Part shown: piece by piece, positions 55,201-62,673 of the stretch
How positions within the stretch are numbered: position 1 is the first letter of the stretch
How the letters are laid out: each line of letters opens with the position of its first letter
Origin: Parapristionchus giblindavisi
Lineage: Eukaryota > Nematoda > Chromadorea > Rhabditida > Diplogasteridae
Reading direction: 5' to 3'
NCBI GenBank assembly: GCA_943737045.1
Contig: CALSFV010000299.1
Coordinates: 1 to 64,000, forward strand
Length of the DNA: 64,000 nucleotides
The notes under the pieces: generated by a model
What the model saw: only the letters and a program-made list of their open reading frames with translations
What the model was told of the DNA's origin: nothing
Database searches by the model: none
Made by a program: the position numbers and the translations under genes

Positions 55201-55852
55201 AAAAGTGAATCAATGTATCTGTAGCAAGAACGAGTGTTAAAAGATTGATCGAAGATTGATTTTGTTTATTATTTTGACTGTTCTCTCCGCTCTGGCAATG
55301 CTCTCTCGTAGAAAATGAAAGCAAGAGAGTGTGGCCAGAGCGGGGAGTTTCGAGTCAGCTCGGGATGTTTTAATTATATTAATTGACAGAATTGGTGCAA
55401 GTCGGAGGATGCGTCGATGCGCGTTCTCGAGGCTGCCGTGGAGTTGGCACGTCATAGAATAGAAACAGCTGAGAGGACGGGAGTAGAGAGTGCAAGGAAT
55501 ACGGTACGGAGCTATATGGTAGATGGAATAAGAGGAGTACGGTAGGGAATGATAAATTCGATAGGATTTATATTGTAGATAGTTTTAGACTTAAACGGTA
55601 GATGATTGAAGTGGGTGATAAAGAGTTACAGTAATGGATGTATACTTTAGAATTGCTTAATATTGTCTTGGTCTTGTTTGTCCTCTAAAATATCGATCAC
55701 TACCTCTATTATTTCAGGCTCGCGTCCGTGTCCGTATGTCACTCCGTCAAATAGTCACTCTTCTCGACAAACACGAGGAAGTGGACCAATTGACGGATAC
55801 GGTCAAGACCGGTCTTTCCGAGGCGAAAGAGCTACTGGCTACGGTAGCCTAA
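31294..55852 (+). CDS. ttc27: Tetratricopeptide repeat protein 27 homolog, 21 exons
   Basis: Exons: 31294-31429, 31705-31786, 32161-32350, 35116-35219, 35429-35543, 35836-35943, 36493-36639, 36958-37098, 37839-37964, 38175-38272, 38582-38675, 40738-40857, 41122-41198, 41489-41588, 42192-42271, 42822-42933, 43225-43297, 43673-43741, 55073-55164, 55390-55503, 55718-55852. They total 2313 nt, or 770 aa, and every phase fits. Human TTC27 is about 843 aa. TPR helices lie at about residues 385-580: [49 protein letters not shown] and [35 protein letters not shown] and RQWRAYAKL are further family landmarks. Exon 3 encodes a Ser/Thr-rich insert. The family (yeast Emw1) is essential; its molecular role is poorly defined. 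An acceptor GATTGACAG two bases before the ATG suggests trans-splicing. Exon 16 has no AG acceptor. Intron 18 is 11.3 kb because of the BEL insertion. Confidence 0.88.
31542..31611. mobile_element. Minimal family B MITE remnant, ttc27 intron 1
   Basis: A 70-bp relic with CATAGGTCGAATAGCTACG and TTTCGACCTATAG ends. Flanks GCACGTAC and AACGTGCA are only partly alike. Confidence 0.6.
31956..32146. mobile_element. Family E MITE, ttc27 intron 2
   Basis: Ends CATACATGGGCG and CGCCCATGTATG. A perfect 8-bp duplication ATTATGAG lies at 31948-31955 and 32147-32154. It ends 14 bp before the start of exon 3, so it supplies no acceptor but displaces the branch-point region. Confidence 0.87.
32556..33785 (-). 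mobile_element. Mariner element, full-length but defective
   Basis: 1230 bp with terminal inverted repeats (TTAGGTTGAGTCATAAG and its inverse) and TA on both sides (32554-32555 and 33786-33787), as for all Tc1/mariner insertions. It is inserted in ttc27 intron 3, inside the repeated exon-3-edge sequence. The transposase reads on the minus strand but is broken. Confidence 0.92.
32633..33570 (-). pseudogene. Mariner transposase, frameshifted
   Basis: The N-terminal part, about 33184-33570, shows the helix-turn-helix with [10 protein letters not shown]. The C-terminal part, 32633-33073, has HDNAGPHVA and, 34 residues apart, [13 protein letters not shown], which are the second and third Asp of the mariner D,D34D triad. 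The two parts lie in different frames, with a gap around 33074-33183 lacking an open frame, so the enzyme is not made. The minus orientation is opposite to ttc27. Confidence 0.85.
34288..34552. mobile_element. Short palindrome-rich inverted-repeat element (CATGCATGATC)
   Basis: Ends GGTGTTTGAATCCTTGCATG and CATGCAAGGATTTCAACACC. The inside holds about a dozen copies of ATCATGCATGGA in both orientations. No clear target duplication. Lies in ttc27 intron 3. Confidence 0.7.
36072..36409. mobile_element. 338-bp inverted-repeat element (CACGGCGGCTCAATGA ends) in ttc27 intron 6
   Basis: Ends CACGGCGGCTCAATGA and TCATTGAGCCGCCGTG, with a 5-bp duplication AACGT (36067-36071 and 36410-36414). The ttc27 duplicate at 61850 has the uninterrupted site (CTACAAAACGTTTCAAG), which confirms an insertion. 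It carries a tRNA-like sequence at 36161-36232. Confidence 0.85.
36161..36232 (-). pseudogene. tRNA-like sequence inside the CACGGCGG element
   Basis: The minus strand has an A box (TGGCTTAGTCGATAGAGC), a possible AGC anticodon loop and a B box (GGTTCGAATCC). The acceptor ends GCCGAGA and CAGTGC do not pair and the anticodon stem is weak, so this is a tRNA-derived relic rather than a working gene. Confidence 0.6.
37061..37270 (+). repeat. Tandem repeat of the ttc27 exon 8 end and donor, 3 copies
   Basis: The last about 38 bases of exon 8 (from AGATGGAACATAT to GGCAGTCGAG) plus about 36 bases of intron starting GTACGGTA are repeated twice more at roughly 74-bp spacing. The donors are at 37099 and near 37172 and 37246. 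The downstream ttc27 duplicate has a single copy. Confidence 0.85.
37381..37573. mobile_element. Family A MITE, ttc27 intron 8
   Basis: Inverse orientation: starts CATACGTTGCCATACCCTCG and ends ACCGAAAATGTGTG. A perfect 8-bp duplication ATAAAGAT lies at 37373-37380 and 37574-37581. It is absent from the duplicated intron near 63620. Confidence 0.87.
38732..38823. mobile_element. Small CATA-ended element, family uncertain
   Basis: 92 bp between CATACATGGGCT and GCTCACGTATG, in ttc27 intron 11. The ends resemble families C and E. No matching flanks. Confidence 0.4.
38890..40700. mobile_element. Large near-palindromic element in ttc27 intron 11
   Basis: About 38919-39541 is the inverse of 39667-40659 once the LINE scrap at 40240-40606 is removed, with a loop of about 125 bp. 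Ends: GGTATCGATGAAAAATAG and its inverse, with weaker pairing extending further out. Both arms carry the same 80-codon frame (38961-39203 minus, 39994-40236 plus, a few residues apart), which matches nothing I know. Its shared integrity may just reflect recent arm duplication. Confidence 0.75.
40226..40620. mobile_element. Rearranged LINE fragment with 14-bp target duplication
   Basis: The insert 40240-40606 lies between near-identical copies of GGAGYCTGTAATTA (one T/C difference). Its left end reads, on the minus strand, as a LINE 3' end (GACGTCTAAGTATCTAAG and AAGTAAGTAAG). The rest reads on the plus strand as the C-terminal tail of a non-LTR reverse transcriptase polyprotein ([34 protein letters not shown]). 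The opposite orientation of the two parts is the signature of twin priming. Confidence 0.72.
41251..41317. repeat. Hairpin repeat H (ACTCTCCGCTCTGGCAA), ttc27 intron 13
   Basis: A 67-bp near-palindrome: ACTCTCCGCTCTGGCAA pairs with TTGCCAGAGCGGAGAGT. Two relatives lie in introns 17 and 19 of the same gene. Confidence 0.75.
42822..42822 (+). other. Non-canonical acceptor of ttc27 exon 16
   Basis: The conserved reading frame [17 protein letters not shown] begins here in the phase demanded by exon 15, but the preceding two bases are AA (GATTAA then T). The nearest in-frame stop upstream is TAA in the AT tract near 42793, with no AG between. Confidence 0.55.
43547..43614. repeat. Hairpin repeat H, ttc27 intron 17
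   Basis: ACTCTCCGCTCTCGCAAC pairs with GTTGCCAAGATCGGAGAGT across a short loop. Same family as the copies in introns 13 and 19. Confidence 0.7.
44959..45643 (-). repeat. 3' LTR of BEL/Pao element
   Basis: 685 bp, beginning TGTAGCGAAATCG and ending AATCGTTTATA on the element strand. It therefore starts TG but ends TA rather than CA. It matches 52175-52859 over its whole length. Confidence 0.95.
45644..45656 (-). other. Polypurine tract of BEL element
   Basis: On the element strand AAAAGTGGGGGAG directly abuts the 3' LTR. This is the plus-strand priming site of LTR elements. Confidence 0.85.
46370..52090 (-). CDS. BEL/Pao Gag-Pol polyprotein, 1906 aa
   Basis: A single frame with no stop or frameshift. 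Order: coiled-coil Gag N-terminus; DUF1759-type Gag region from about residue 165 (LNVPTFDG); three Cys/His knuckles at about 437-507 ([36 protein letters not shown]); retropepsin-like protease at about 553 ([11 protein letters not shown]); reverse transcriptase with YVDN at about 1002; RNase H with FTDAS at about 1167 and SDSS; integrase with an HHCC finger (about 1485-1515) and D, D, E near 1556 (GMDYIGPI), 1614 (SDQATTF) and 1661 (KGGLYERL); and a DUF5641-type C-terminus. The order PR-RT-RH-IN and the Pao-type domains place it in BEL/Pao. No env. The fourth residue of the RT box is Asn, not the usual Asp. The ATG lies 84 nt after the LTR. Confidence 0.93.
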   Translation of the reverse strand: MINTEQSQHRAHYRVIEETRAKVLRQHTALSEIIKKILKCKTREDHVDLSEKVDEVEFELRIETEALVEAWKSLDKDINSMEDEGAHVMERGLFNIKKGQIDENSIPLDPNKIKDLTSRIIRAAKLALQNNSESIIRSLKMLGAQSAIKEEEEFSDARENQTDTERAPLPVLNVPTFDGTIRSDYHIFIKLFKSLILDRESLQSTQKHLYLEGYLRGEALKVIKPYPRDGSCLNEALDALKDEYGNQGETSAYLYQTIHSLTAKSTRASDQIELARELLALAQQLKIQGEDSSVSCLILIDKFAPIYRRKLHEVNQNKEAIAMLKYLITHIRTEMQLDLASGTTKDLGEVRDTRESQVRDYGCSTNDNNQSRNSSKKPYKPKQEEFKQEPSDTNAYAPGNQSYQQPFGQFFPYNQGYFNPNIGPNPDQSDKKGRGRIPLCVYCGKHPNSSECRNVQMIKVRQQILEQKKLCQRCLSADGHTICNTICTLCKGPHHESICFKRIPKVAGLSVSDSHNANKSERGSRLLTARAIISDGNGSENGRMSRTGKIDVLLDTGAEMSLISKEVVRKLKIASIEKKLMTLSLATGVEKEAQYYDVVRIKVCTSNNSYHYVEAIVLDSPVTNSIQIRKLSPEDISYVKSHNLRLADNPHRNGPVNPQLLLGVNDTISLIRNLSTHTLPSGLRLHDTELGLVMGGSQKEAESQEAQLNINHISVTCNTAKKSSEEVESQTELAENNLEFIQSMKEFMQMDAIPTSDSMTETESKRMEDELVDKHFSDTIEYKNNEYVVQYCLRENADQLPDNFQMSFRRLQTQLTKLNKNPDHLTFYDKLIKDQEVAGQIEKVGRYQKDGPITHYLAHSHVLRPDKVTTPLRIVYDGSAKKKDSLSLNDVIYPGPNELEQIPALLLRARTHNHLIVADVEKAFLQVRVHKNQRDMLRFLWVKDITKPPDYSNLEYYRFTVTPFGINQSPYCLSKTIQHHLESVKQSYGNDPILNKIGHSTYVDNLLIPVDDPSPEFYIRSKQMFREAHMNLREYISSSSEFNREIPEEDGTPEGPNKLLGMIWDTQKDTLSIKIPQTTEESQATRRKVSSSVSSFYDPLGLITPLTLRARAFQRTAWTESHSWDDKLSDETSKEWHEIISDIKLFSHTMPRSVHLSTEEVIKVVIFTDASAIATAACAYTVTTDNSYLLLSRNKLAPKDANGKTPTIPKLETDALLMGYKLSEYIVKSLKKEFRDKQIIIYYYSDSSTTLHWVNGDSSVKKLSRYVRNRVQTMNKIRISLEKDENITLIAPRYVNTKENPADYGTRGLTSSEMNEANHMWWTGPRWLLTDASTWPSSIPIADPQEDVQICHSQALEVRRSMFIELNRFNSLRKAKAVTYRVIEAISKMSKKLSEGTRRRLASLGIIAESPTTETATALLLRQFQEVNLSDYEDFVKRSVVSPDKKGIWRLQNSRVDNKNLPREFIHPIFIPTKSDKSLVRLIVMDTHNALLHSGPDVVMNQLKQSLFIPKARQIISSLLKNCIRCKKIDGLPYRYSEPVPLPDKRLVPSRPFTHVGMDYIGPIQSTNENKNYVLLITCLSTRCSHLEVIPSLSPSDFINGFRRFTSRRGIPSSIMSDQATTFKASDQILRSLMKEDEIEEHIRGKGIEWSFTTAHSPWKGGLYERLVRCFKSAMYKSIGKKKLTTDELQTFTCEAESVMNSRPLTHVTTSDIRDYSSPCIRPIDFLMPEVFIGCPIEIERLEECRDDTEYVPPDEVNMSRERAIGIMKKTIETSEKFWRIWKEEYLSTLRDNHLHISPLHSKRTTPVRPTAGELVLIVDENQSVPRHLWNMGLITKVEGNQITLRSQKGRMIQRPQNLLVPLELSTIEEEGEEVGGTDQVQPVRRSARLHNKQIQSLAGHGVQSA
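52102..52115 (-). other. Leader segment complementary to tRNA-Gly(GCC) anticodon arm
   Basis: The element-strand sequence TCCCGCGTGGCAGG is the exact complement of the conserved anticodon loop and 3' stem of eukaryotic tRNA-Gly(GCC) (CCTGCCACGCGGGA). It lies between the primer site and the ATG. Complementarity is judged from the well-known tRNA sequence; function is inferred. Confidence 0.55.
52167..52174 (-). other. Primer-binding site, tRNA-Gly-like
   Basis: TGGTGCAT immediately follows the 5' LTR and is complementary to a tRNA ending ATGCACCA, as glycine tRNAs beginning GCAT do. The match stops after 8 bases, short for an LTR element. Confidence 0.65.
52175..52859 (-). repeat. 5' LTR of BEL/Pao element
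   Basis: 685 bp, same length and by eye the same sequence as the 3' LTR. It drives transcription toward lower coordinates, against ttc27. Confidence 0.95.
53966..54800. other. Remainder of ttc27 intron 18, left of the family G MITE
   Basis: AT-rich sequence with no gene. A diverged family A MITE lies at about 54625-54789 (TTTTCGCTTAAAAATCGTCG, then GAAAATGTATG). Confidence 0.5.
54811..55044. mobile_element. Family G MITE just upstream of ttc27 exon 19
   Basis: Ends CATACATTTTCGCGACACCC and GGTGCTCGAAAATGTATG. A perfect 8-bp duplication AATGTTAG lies at 54803-54810 and 55045-55052. It ends 28 bp before the start of exon 19, next to the probable branch region. Confidence 0.87.
55281..55348. 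repeat. Hairpin repeat H, ttc27 intron 19
   Basis: CTCTCCGCTCTGGCAATG pairs with GTGGCCAGAGCGGGGAG. Third copy of this 67-75 bp hairpin in the gene. Confidence 0.7.
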
Positions 55853-56080
55853 TCTGGATATTGACTGATTTCTCCTGAATCCGTTATTGATTAATCATTG
55901 TGTACCGTAATCCACTTATATTGATCTATGGAAATTTGTTTATTTTTGTTTCGATGATTATTGATTGATTAAGTCTAGATTAAAAATTTAAATTACCCCA
56001 ACCGGTTACTGTAGGTTGTTTATCTCGTTTTGTTTACTTTCTGTTTTGTTGTTTGTGCACGTTGTTATGTTTTTTTGCTC

Positions 56081-56086
56081 AATAAA
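56081..56086 (+). terminator. Poly(A) signal candidate for ttc27
   Basis: AATAAA, 229 bp after the ttc27 stop, preceded by T-rich sequence and followed by a T-rich tract. Confidence 0.5.
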
Positions 56087-56639
56087 ACGTTTTCTTTTTT
56101 ATTTTGTCCGTAGATATTTTTGATGCAACCACAAAATTTCATGCTGAAAACTGTCAGTGGTGGACCCGGAAATATTGGATCATAAAATGGCGACGGGACT
56201 TTTGGGGGACATCCACTGTCCGCCGCTTATAAGTATACTTTCTATTTATAGTAAGTTTTGAAGAGTAACAGAGCCTTATTGAGGTAATAATAATAAATGA
56301 GAACATTAGCTGTTTAACAAATATATTATGTTCTCCGAGTCATGTCCTACGTAGCCTATGAAAAGCGACAAAAATGATCAGACACGCTGTTACGTGAGGT
56401 AGTTCTTGTCGTTATATCGGGATCGCACTTCCAGGTAGGATTGGATGACCCACAACTCTCTCCCACATTTTCCGATTCCTTCATTTATAGCAATTCTGGT
56501 CCCGCCCATTAAACTGCGCGGGGATGGACACTTTTAAAACACTCTTTCCTGCAAAAAAAATTCGCTGCGTCAAATATACCACATCGCAGAACAACGCCAC
56601 AAAATATCTTTATACAACAAAAAAAAAGATGAATTCCTC

Positions 56640-57499
56640 CTTCGCGATCTTGAGGACACGATCCGGTCTATGTCGTCACAGTAGGGGACGCGGCGATAGG
56701 TGATGTATGATGGTACGCTAGATGCGACACTGGCAGAAGAACTGATCCAACGATGAATCTTGAATCCGATCTTGAAGGCGACCAGAGGGGAATTGACGAT
56801 GAGGGCGAGGGCACCTTAATAATATCTCCGTTCTTCTTTCATCGTTAGAGGGAAAACATAACTTGCTTATTAAGAGTGCGAATTGTGAGATCACATAAAA
56901 CCATCGATCATTGCAGGATTATTCAATAATCAGATCCGAAATAATGAATTCAAAAATCAACTAACTTCTTGATCAGAGCGGAAACCCTGATCCGTCCAAT
57001 GTCATCACGGAAGAGGGTGTAGCGACGGTGAGTCAGGCGTTGGAAAAAATCGCCGCGACCGACACGTGCCGGCAAGAGCAGGTAGCACGTCGAGAGCGCT
57101 CCATTGCTGGAGGATGTTGAACCCGGAAGGAAGCAGCCAAGCAGGAACGGAACTGGGAAGTTGACGGTGAAGAAGTTGACCCTTAATTATATCAATATTT
57201 ATAACGCATAACGAGAACATAGAAACATTTAAATAATATAAAAATTCCGCATTGATCAAAACTACGCTCTCGTCTCATCATTAGAGGAAAAACACTGAAA
57301 CTATCGACCCATACAGAACGACAATCACGTAATTAATAATAGTGTGATCCGACATATTGAATTCAACAACTAACCTCTTGACCAGATCTTGGATGCAGAA
57401 AGAGGACCAACTGCCACGAGTTGCAATTCTTCAGACGGGAAGTCACTACTCCACGAGTGATTCGAGCCAATCGGTGAGTGATGAGATCATGGTGTTGTT
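56640..57499 (-). pseudogene. Three related exon-like units, unidentified
   Basis: On the minus strand, 57375-57499 (acceptor TTCTTTCAG, donor GTTAGT), about 56967-57182 and about 56645-56819 encode similar peptides: LITHRLARITRG, RLTHRRYTLFRDDIGRI and SYITYRRVPYCDDIDRI. The intervening sequences are also related (GTTAGTTG, then TTGAATTCA, CGGATC and TCTAAYGATGA). This looks like tandem duplication of an exon plus intron, roughly 350-400 bp per unit. I cannot join the units into one frame with normal splice sites and recognise no family. It is probably a decayed or partial gene. Confidence 0.3.
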
Positions 57500-58786
57500 C
57501 TGAAAGAATTAATCGATAAATACCAAAGATTGTCATAGCAGTATAACATCAATTGTAATGGGTGGATGGATGAAAGAACAGCAGAAGTTACTAGATTTGA
57601 ACGAGAAAGGAGAAGAACGAAATGCTCAAATGAATCGTCGAAGCGCGAAATACAAATTAGCGATTGGAATGAAGGGTTTCCAAAGAAAAAAACGAAGGCA
57701 CGATGATTTAAAGAAAATGGAAGAAAGATCGTCGTTTATAGATTTAAAGAATCGGGAGAACGTTCAACTAGTGCGATAATTTGACACAAAAGAATTGATG
57801 TCACGAAAAAATAATGAAGAACAACAACAACCTAAGAACAGGAGATGGTGATGGTGCAGGTCAAGTTTTCGCGCTAATAGAATTTCGGTGCTTTTCTTTC
57901 GAACCATCCATCCATAACCACGCATTAAAGTTGCAAAAACAAGCATGCAATTTGCTCCAACAGGGGAAAAAAGAAAACAGAAAATTAAAATTGGCCACGA
58001 ACACATATCAGCTTACTGTATTCAAACTGCATTATTCCTGTTAGGACACTCGTCGTTATGATTTTGTTGGCATACTGTAAGGAAATTCATCATCCGGCGA
58101 AAGCTACAATGGTTTTGTCCAAATGTTTAGACAAATTTGTTCTATTTTTTACCCGCTCGTTAAACGTATTTTTGCGCTATGTACCCTCTTAACGTTGCGC
58201 GTGTGATGTGATTAGAATTTATTCGAACCTCTAACGGTCCAGCTGTTTAAAAATTATAAATGCGCAAACTTTTGAGCTTAGCGCTAAATTTCGCACAATC
58301 TCATTGTTTTGCGCGTTTTCAGCGTGGTTGATTTTCATCTTGAGCTGTCGTTCAATCCGTATTCTTCTTCCCCTCCTCCTCCATGAACTCTATTTGCGTA
58401 CGTTCTCATGTGAACTGACCTTTTTTGCGTAACCGTTACACTTTCTTCGCACATCGCTTCCACATCAATTAGCCAACTAATCGCTTAAATTGAGCCTCTC
58501 ATTGTCCGTTCGTGTTTCTCGACTAGTATGAGTATGTGCTTCATTATTTATCCTTACTTCGACCTTAATTATTTTAAGTGAAAAGCCTCTAAAGAGTAAT
58601 ATTGAGGTGTAGTTTCGTCCTTGGAAGATGAAAATTCCTTCGTAGCTGCACGCCACGTCTAACTTACTGGCTGTAATAGCTCATGCTGTACACTTATTAA
58701 TCGCAAGGTGAGATTGATTATCGAATTTAAAAAAAAAACAAGCTATTTATTAAATTTTTATTAATTTTTAAGACGTATGATTTCAG
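57500..58786. other. Region without recognisable gene
   Basis: A 73-codon Lys/Arg-rich frame (57558-57779) and others are short and isolated. I see no splice context or family match. From about 58600 the sequence leads into the ttc27 duplicate. Confidence 0.4.
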
Positions 58787-59193
58787 ATGCGACTACCTCG
58801 ACGCACCTCGAATCCGTTGCGCAAAAACGGCTTCCATTCGACCTGAATGTGCCCGTGAAGGAAGAAGGTGAGACGAGTTACCTTATCCCAATCAGGGGGG
58901 GGGGGGATACTGTTATCTTTTACTATTTAACGGTAGGATGATTCTCATCATTGAAGATTGTTTTCCTAGTTCTTTAGCAGTGATCCCGAAACGAGAAATC
59001 ACCGAGTGCACGCATGGATGGCATTGTCGCTAGCGACAAGACCCATACGGTTTTGGCACCGGACCCATCCGGTTTAGTCAAAATTTGCTCGAAAATGAGA
59101 TCCAGGAGCGCATTGAAGCTATCGTAAGCCTTTTTCTTTACTATTCATAATATTTCATATTACGATAGTAAATCTGTGTCCACATGATGGTAG

Positions 59194-59395
59194 CATAGGT
59201 CGAAAAGTAGTTATAAAGTACCAAGCCTGACCGGATTTTGAGCCAAAATTGCACAAAAATCGAAAAGCCTGACCGTTTTTTGAGCCAAAATTGCACAAAA
59301 ATCGAAAAACCTGACCGGATTTAGAGCCAAATTTACCAAAAATCGAAAAACCTGACCGGATTTTGAAAACCGATAACCTAGCTATTCGACCTATG
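59194..59395. mobile_element. Family B MITE inside the ttc27 duplicate
   Basis: Ends CATAGGTCGAAAAG and CTATTCGACCTATG. A perfect 8-bp duplication GATGGTAG lies at 59186-59193 and 59396-59403. Confidence 0.88.
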
Positions 59396-60531
59396 GATGG
59401 TAGAATTGTCGTAGATTATTTTCCTAGTCTTTTAACAGTGATCGCGAAACGAGAAATCGCCGAGTGGGACTCTCTTTTCGATTAGACTATTCCAACTTGA
59501 TTAATTTGTATTCCACATTACAATTATGCATCAAGCAGCAGGCCATCAACCCCGTCTATCCGAAAACTCAAAATGGCCATCAGTGGTATATCCCAGGTGG
59601 TATATCAGTGGTATATCAATATCCCAGACTCTTCAAATGCGTATTGGGTACCACGATTTTGAAGTAATAAACGCGTGTGGGTACCCTAAAACCGTAAAAA
59701 TTTCAAGAAAATCGTCAATTTATTTTCCAATTTTACGGGTGGGTACCGATGAAAGAAATGTCTGATGGCCATTTAGCACGCCGCAATTAAATCTCTGATG
59801 TGAAGATTCATCCTGAATTAAATAAAGTAGTACAGTTAGAGTATATTTTGAGGAGGAGTAAATTTGTGAATTGTCGCCGGTGATTGCGCGTTTCATGAGG
59901 GCTTCAATGGTTAGGAAAATCGTTCAGGGCGGTACAGAATCTGTCACAAATTTTCACTGGTTTTTAAACTACAACCGTCCTCCACTCTTCACTATGTTCT
60001 TGTGGTTTGATCTTTGATCTTTGCTCTTTCCAGATTCCCCTCATCTCCGCTCATTCTCTGTCGACAAAGGAAAGACTGACGATGCAACTGGAACTGTTCC
60101 ATGTGTACATGCGATACTATGAACGAGAGAAGGCAAGGTACGGTAGATGGTCATTGATTGATTGATTGATTGTATTTTTTTTAAATATCAATCAATCAAT
60201 CGATTGGTTGATTGATTGATTGATATTTAAAAAATATAGATTTTAAGTGCATGCAAACCTTTGCTTGTACATCTGTTAATATTATTTATTTAATTGATTG
60301 AATACGGTAGGCTAGAGTACCAGTTTATTGATTGATTAGATATTGTTGACGTGACGAGCTATTTATTGATTTGACAACGCAAGGAAACTTGTTTATAGAT
60401 CTGACCACTGCTCTTGCCCTATCGGGTCTGGAGGTTCAATTGACTGGTCGAATGGACAAACGAACACGATATCAGGAAAAGGAACTAGCCCAACTCGTCC
60501 TCGATCTGGTATTGCTATTATTATTGGTAAT

Positions 60532-60896
60532 CATACATTTTCGGTGCCCTCACCGAATTATTTTTATATAGTGGGTCGATTTAGAAAAATCATTATTTTT
60601 CGCTTAAATTGTAATCTTTCACATAAAAATTGAATTTTATATAGTGGGTCACCCTGAAAATGATCCGTATATTGTGGTCCAATCCTCACACTGTGAGGGT
60701 ATGAAAATGTATGACATACATTTTCGGTGCCCTCACCGAATTATTTTTATATAGTGGGTCGATTTAGAAAAATCATTATTTTTCGCTTAAATTGTAATCT
60801 TTCACATAAAAATTGAATTTTATATAGTGGGTCACCCTGAAAATGATCCGTATATTGTGGTCCAATCCTCACACTGTGAGGGTATGAAAATGTATG
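60532..60896. mobile_element. Head-to-tail dimer of a family A MITE
   Basis: Two apparently identical 182-bp copies (60532-60713 and 60715-60896) are separated by a single A. Only the outer edges have a target duplication, ATTGGTAAT (60523-60531 and 60897-60905). It lies in the counterpart of ttc27 intron 5; the parent gene lacks it. Confidence 0.9.
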
Positions 60897-61194
60897 ATTG
60901 GTAATTACGTAATGTGGTGTTACATTTTCAAAACGTGCGCACGGCGTGCGAACGTAAGAAATGCACGCCGTGCGCACGCATAAATCAATCGATAACGCCG
61001 ACCTACAACCGCGATTAAATAAGTTATACGGGACAAATTTATCGATTGATTGTTCTATCTATCGATCGATATATTGATTTCAGAATCCCTCCATGGCATT
61101 CGGTTCCCTCTCACCCGAGGAAGAGGACTGTGATAAGGAGAAAGATGTACCAGTGGATGTAGCGAATCAAGATGATACACTACTCCAGACGGTT

Positions 61195-61800
61195 AGTTAT
61201 GGTTACGGTAGATGAGGGGGTACTGTATGATTGGCTAGTTATGATTACGGTAGATGAGGGGTAATGTATGATTGGCTAGTTATGGTTACGGTCATACGTG
61301 GGCGGACATTGCCGCTGGAAATGAAATTCGGGGGGTCGTACGCAAAAATCGGGGGGTAGGAAGCAAAAAATGGAGCTTTTATACGTCATTTTGATTGATT
61401 TTTTTGGAAATCGGGGGGTCGGGTGCAAAAAATCGGGGGTGTATTGCCGCTAGCGGCAGTGGTGCCCACGTATGGTTACGGTAGATGAGGGGGTACTGTA
61501 TGATTGGCTAGTTATGATTACGATAGATCAGGGGGTAATGTATGATTGGCTAGTTATGATTACGGTAGATGAGGGGGTAATGTATGATTGGATAGTTATG
61601 ATTACGGTAAATGAGGGGGTAATGTATGATTGGCTAGTTATGATTACGGTAGATGAGGGAGTAATGTATGATTGGCTAGTTATGGTTACGGTAGATGAGG
61701 GGGTACTGTAAGATTGCTAGTTATTGATTTTTGTACGGTTAGTCGTGAACATAGGTTACGGTAGATGAGGGGTACTGTATTGCTAGAGTTATTGATTACT
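61195..61800. repeat. 42-bp minisatellite in the ttc27 duplicate
   Basis: About ten units of GGTTACGGTAGATGAGGG, GGTACTGTATGATTGGC and TAGTTAT. The parent intron 6 has a single unit (35951-35990). A family C MITE has inserted in the array. Confidence 0.85.
61293..61474. mobile_element. Family C MITE inserted in the 42-bp minisatellite
   Basis: Ends CATACGTGGGCGG and GTGCCCACGTATG. An 8-bp duplication GTTACGGT lies at 61285-61292 and 61475-61482. It splits one repeat unit cleanly. Confidence 0.88.
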
Positions 61801-62221
61801 GTAGAGGAGCAATACTGTGATATTGACTTACTTATTTTATATTAGTCTATGAAACTACAAAACGTTTCAAGTTTACTGAACTTTCTTCACATACGACTAT
61901 ACCACTGCAGTTAGCATGGTCCTCCTCACCATCTTTATCATCATCGTTATTCAGGTATCCCTCTCGGACACTCCCTCCACTCCTCCCTCCCCTCTCACAT
62001 CCCTTCATCTCGCTCTCGTTCTGGCTACTGCCATACACGAACGTCAAACAGAGCATAATGAGGAATTGCTGCTGGAAAAGTGTGATGCGTATCTGAGAGA
62101 GGTACGATGATCTTTGATCTTTGAACTTTGATCTTGTATTGTCTGATTTCGTACCAGTGGATTAGAGTAGTTGATTCGGTGTTTCATGCATATTGTTTGG
62201 TTCAAGTGTGGCATTGCATAT

Positions 62222-62673
62222 CAGGGTTGTGCGGAAAATATTTTTCGGAAAAAAATTCGGAAAACTTTTTCTGTTCTAAAATACCGGAAAATTTTCTGCA
62301 AAACGCATTTTCTTGTGTTTCATATAACAATTTCTTTCGAAAACGATCAAAGCATGCATAGGAATGATCAAAAATCATTTTGCAGCAAATAAAAGATAAA
62401 AATTACCCAAAAACATATAAACGAACAATGTGAAGCTTAGAATCCTAGGAGTTGAATGTTCGCGTTTAGGAACAACAACGCCATATACGTGATTGTTGAT
62501 CATTATTATCTAATCATGGGGAAGAACTATGACCAGTCTGATAAAAATGACCAAAAAACTACAAATGTTGTGTTTCATATGTATTTTTTACTCTGTAGAG
62601 CATTTAATTTTTTCCGGTTTTCCGGTATTTTTTCGGAAAATTTTCCGGTCGGAAAATTTTCCGCACAACCCTG
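62222..62673. mobile_element. hAT-like non-autonomous element (CAGGGTTGTGCGG ends)
   Basis: 452 bp with ends CAGGGTTGTGCGGAAAAT and ATTTTCCGCACAACCCTG. Flanks TTGCATAT and ATGCATAT match at 7 of 8 positions. The subterminal zones are dense in TTTCGGAAAA. The parent ttc27 intron 7 has no such insert. Confidence 0.85.

Noticed and set aside
61472..61711. Regular repeat protein-like frame (MVTVDEGV, YDWLV)
   Set aside because: It is the 42-bp minisatellite read in a divisible-by-three period; no start context or conservation.
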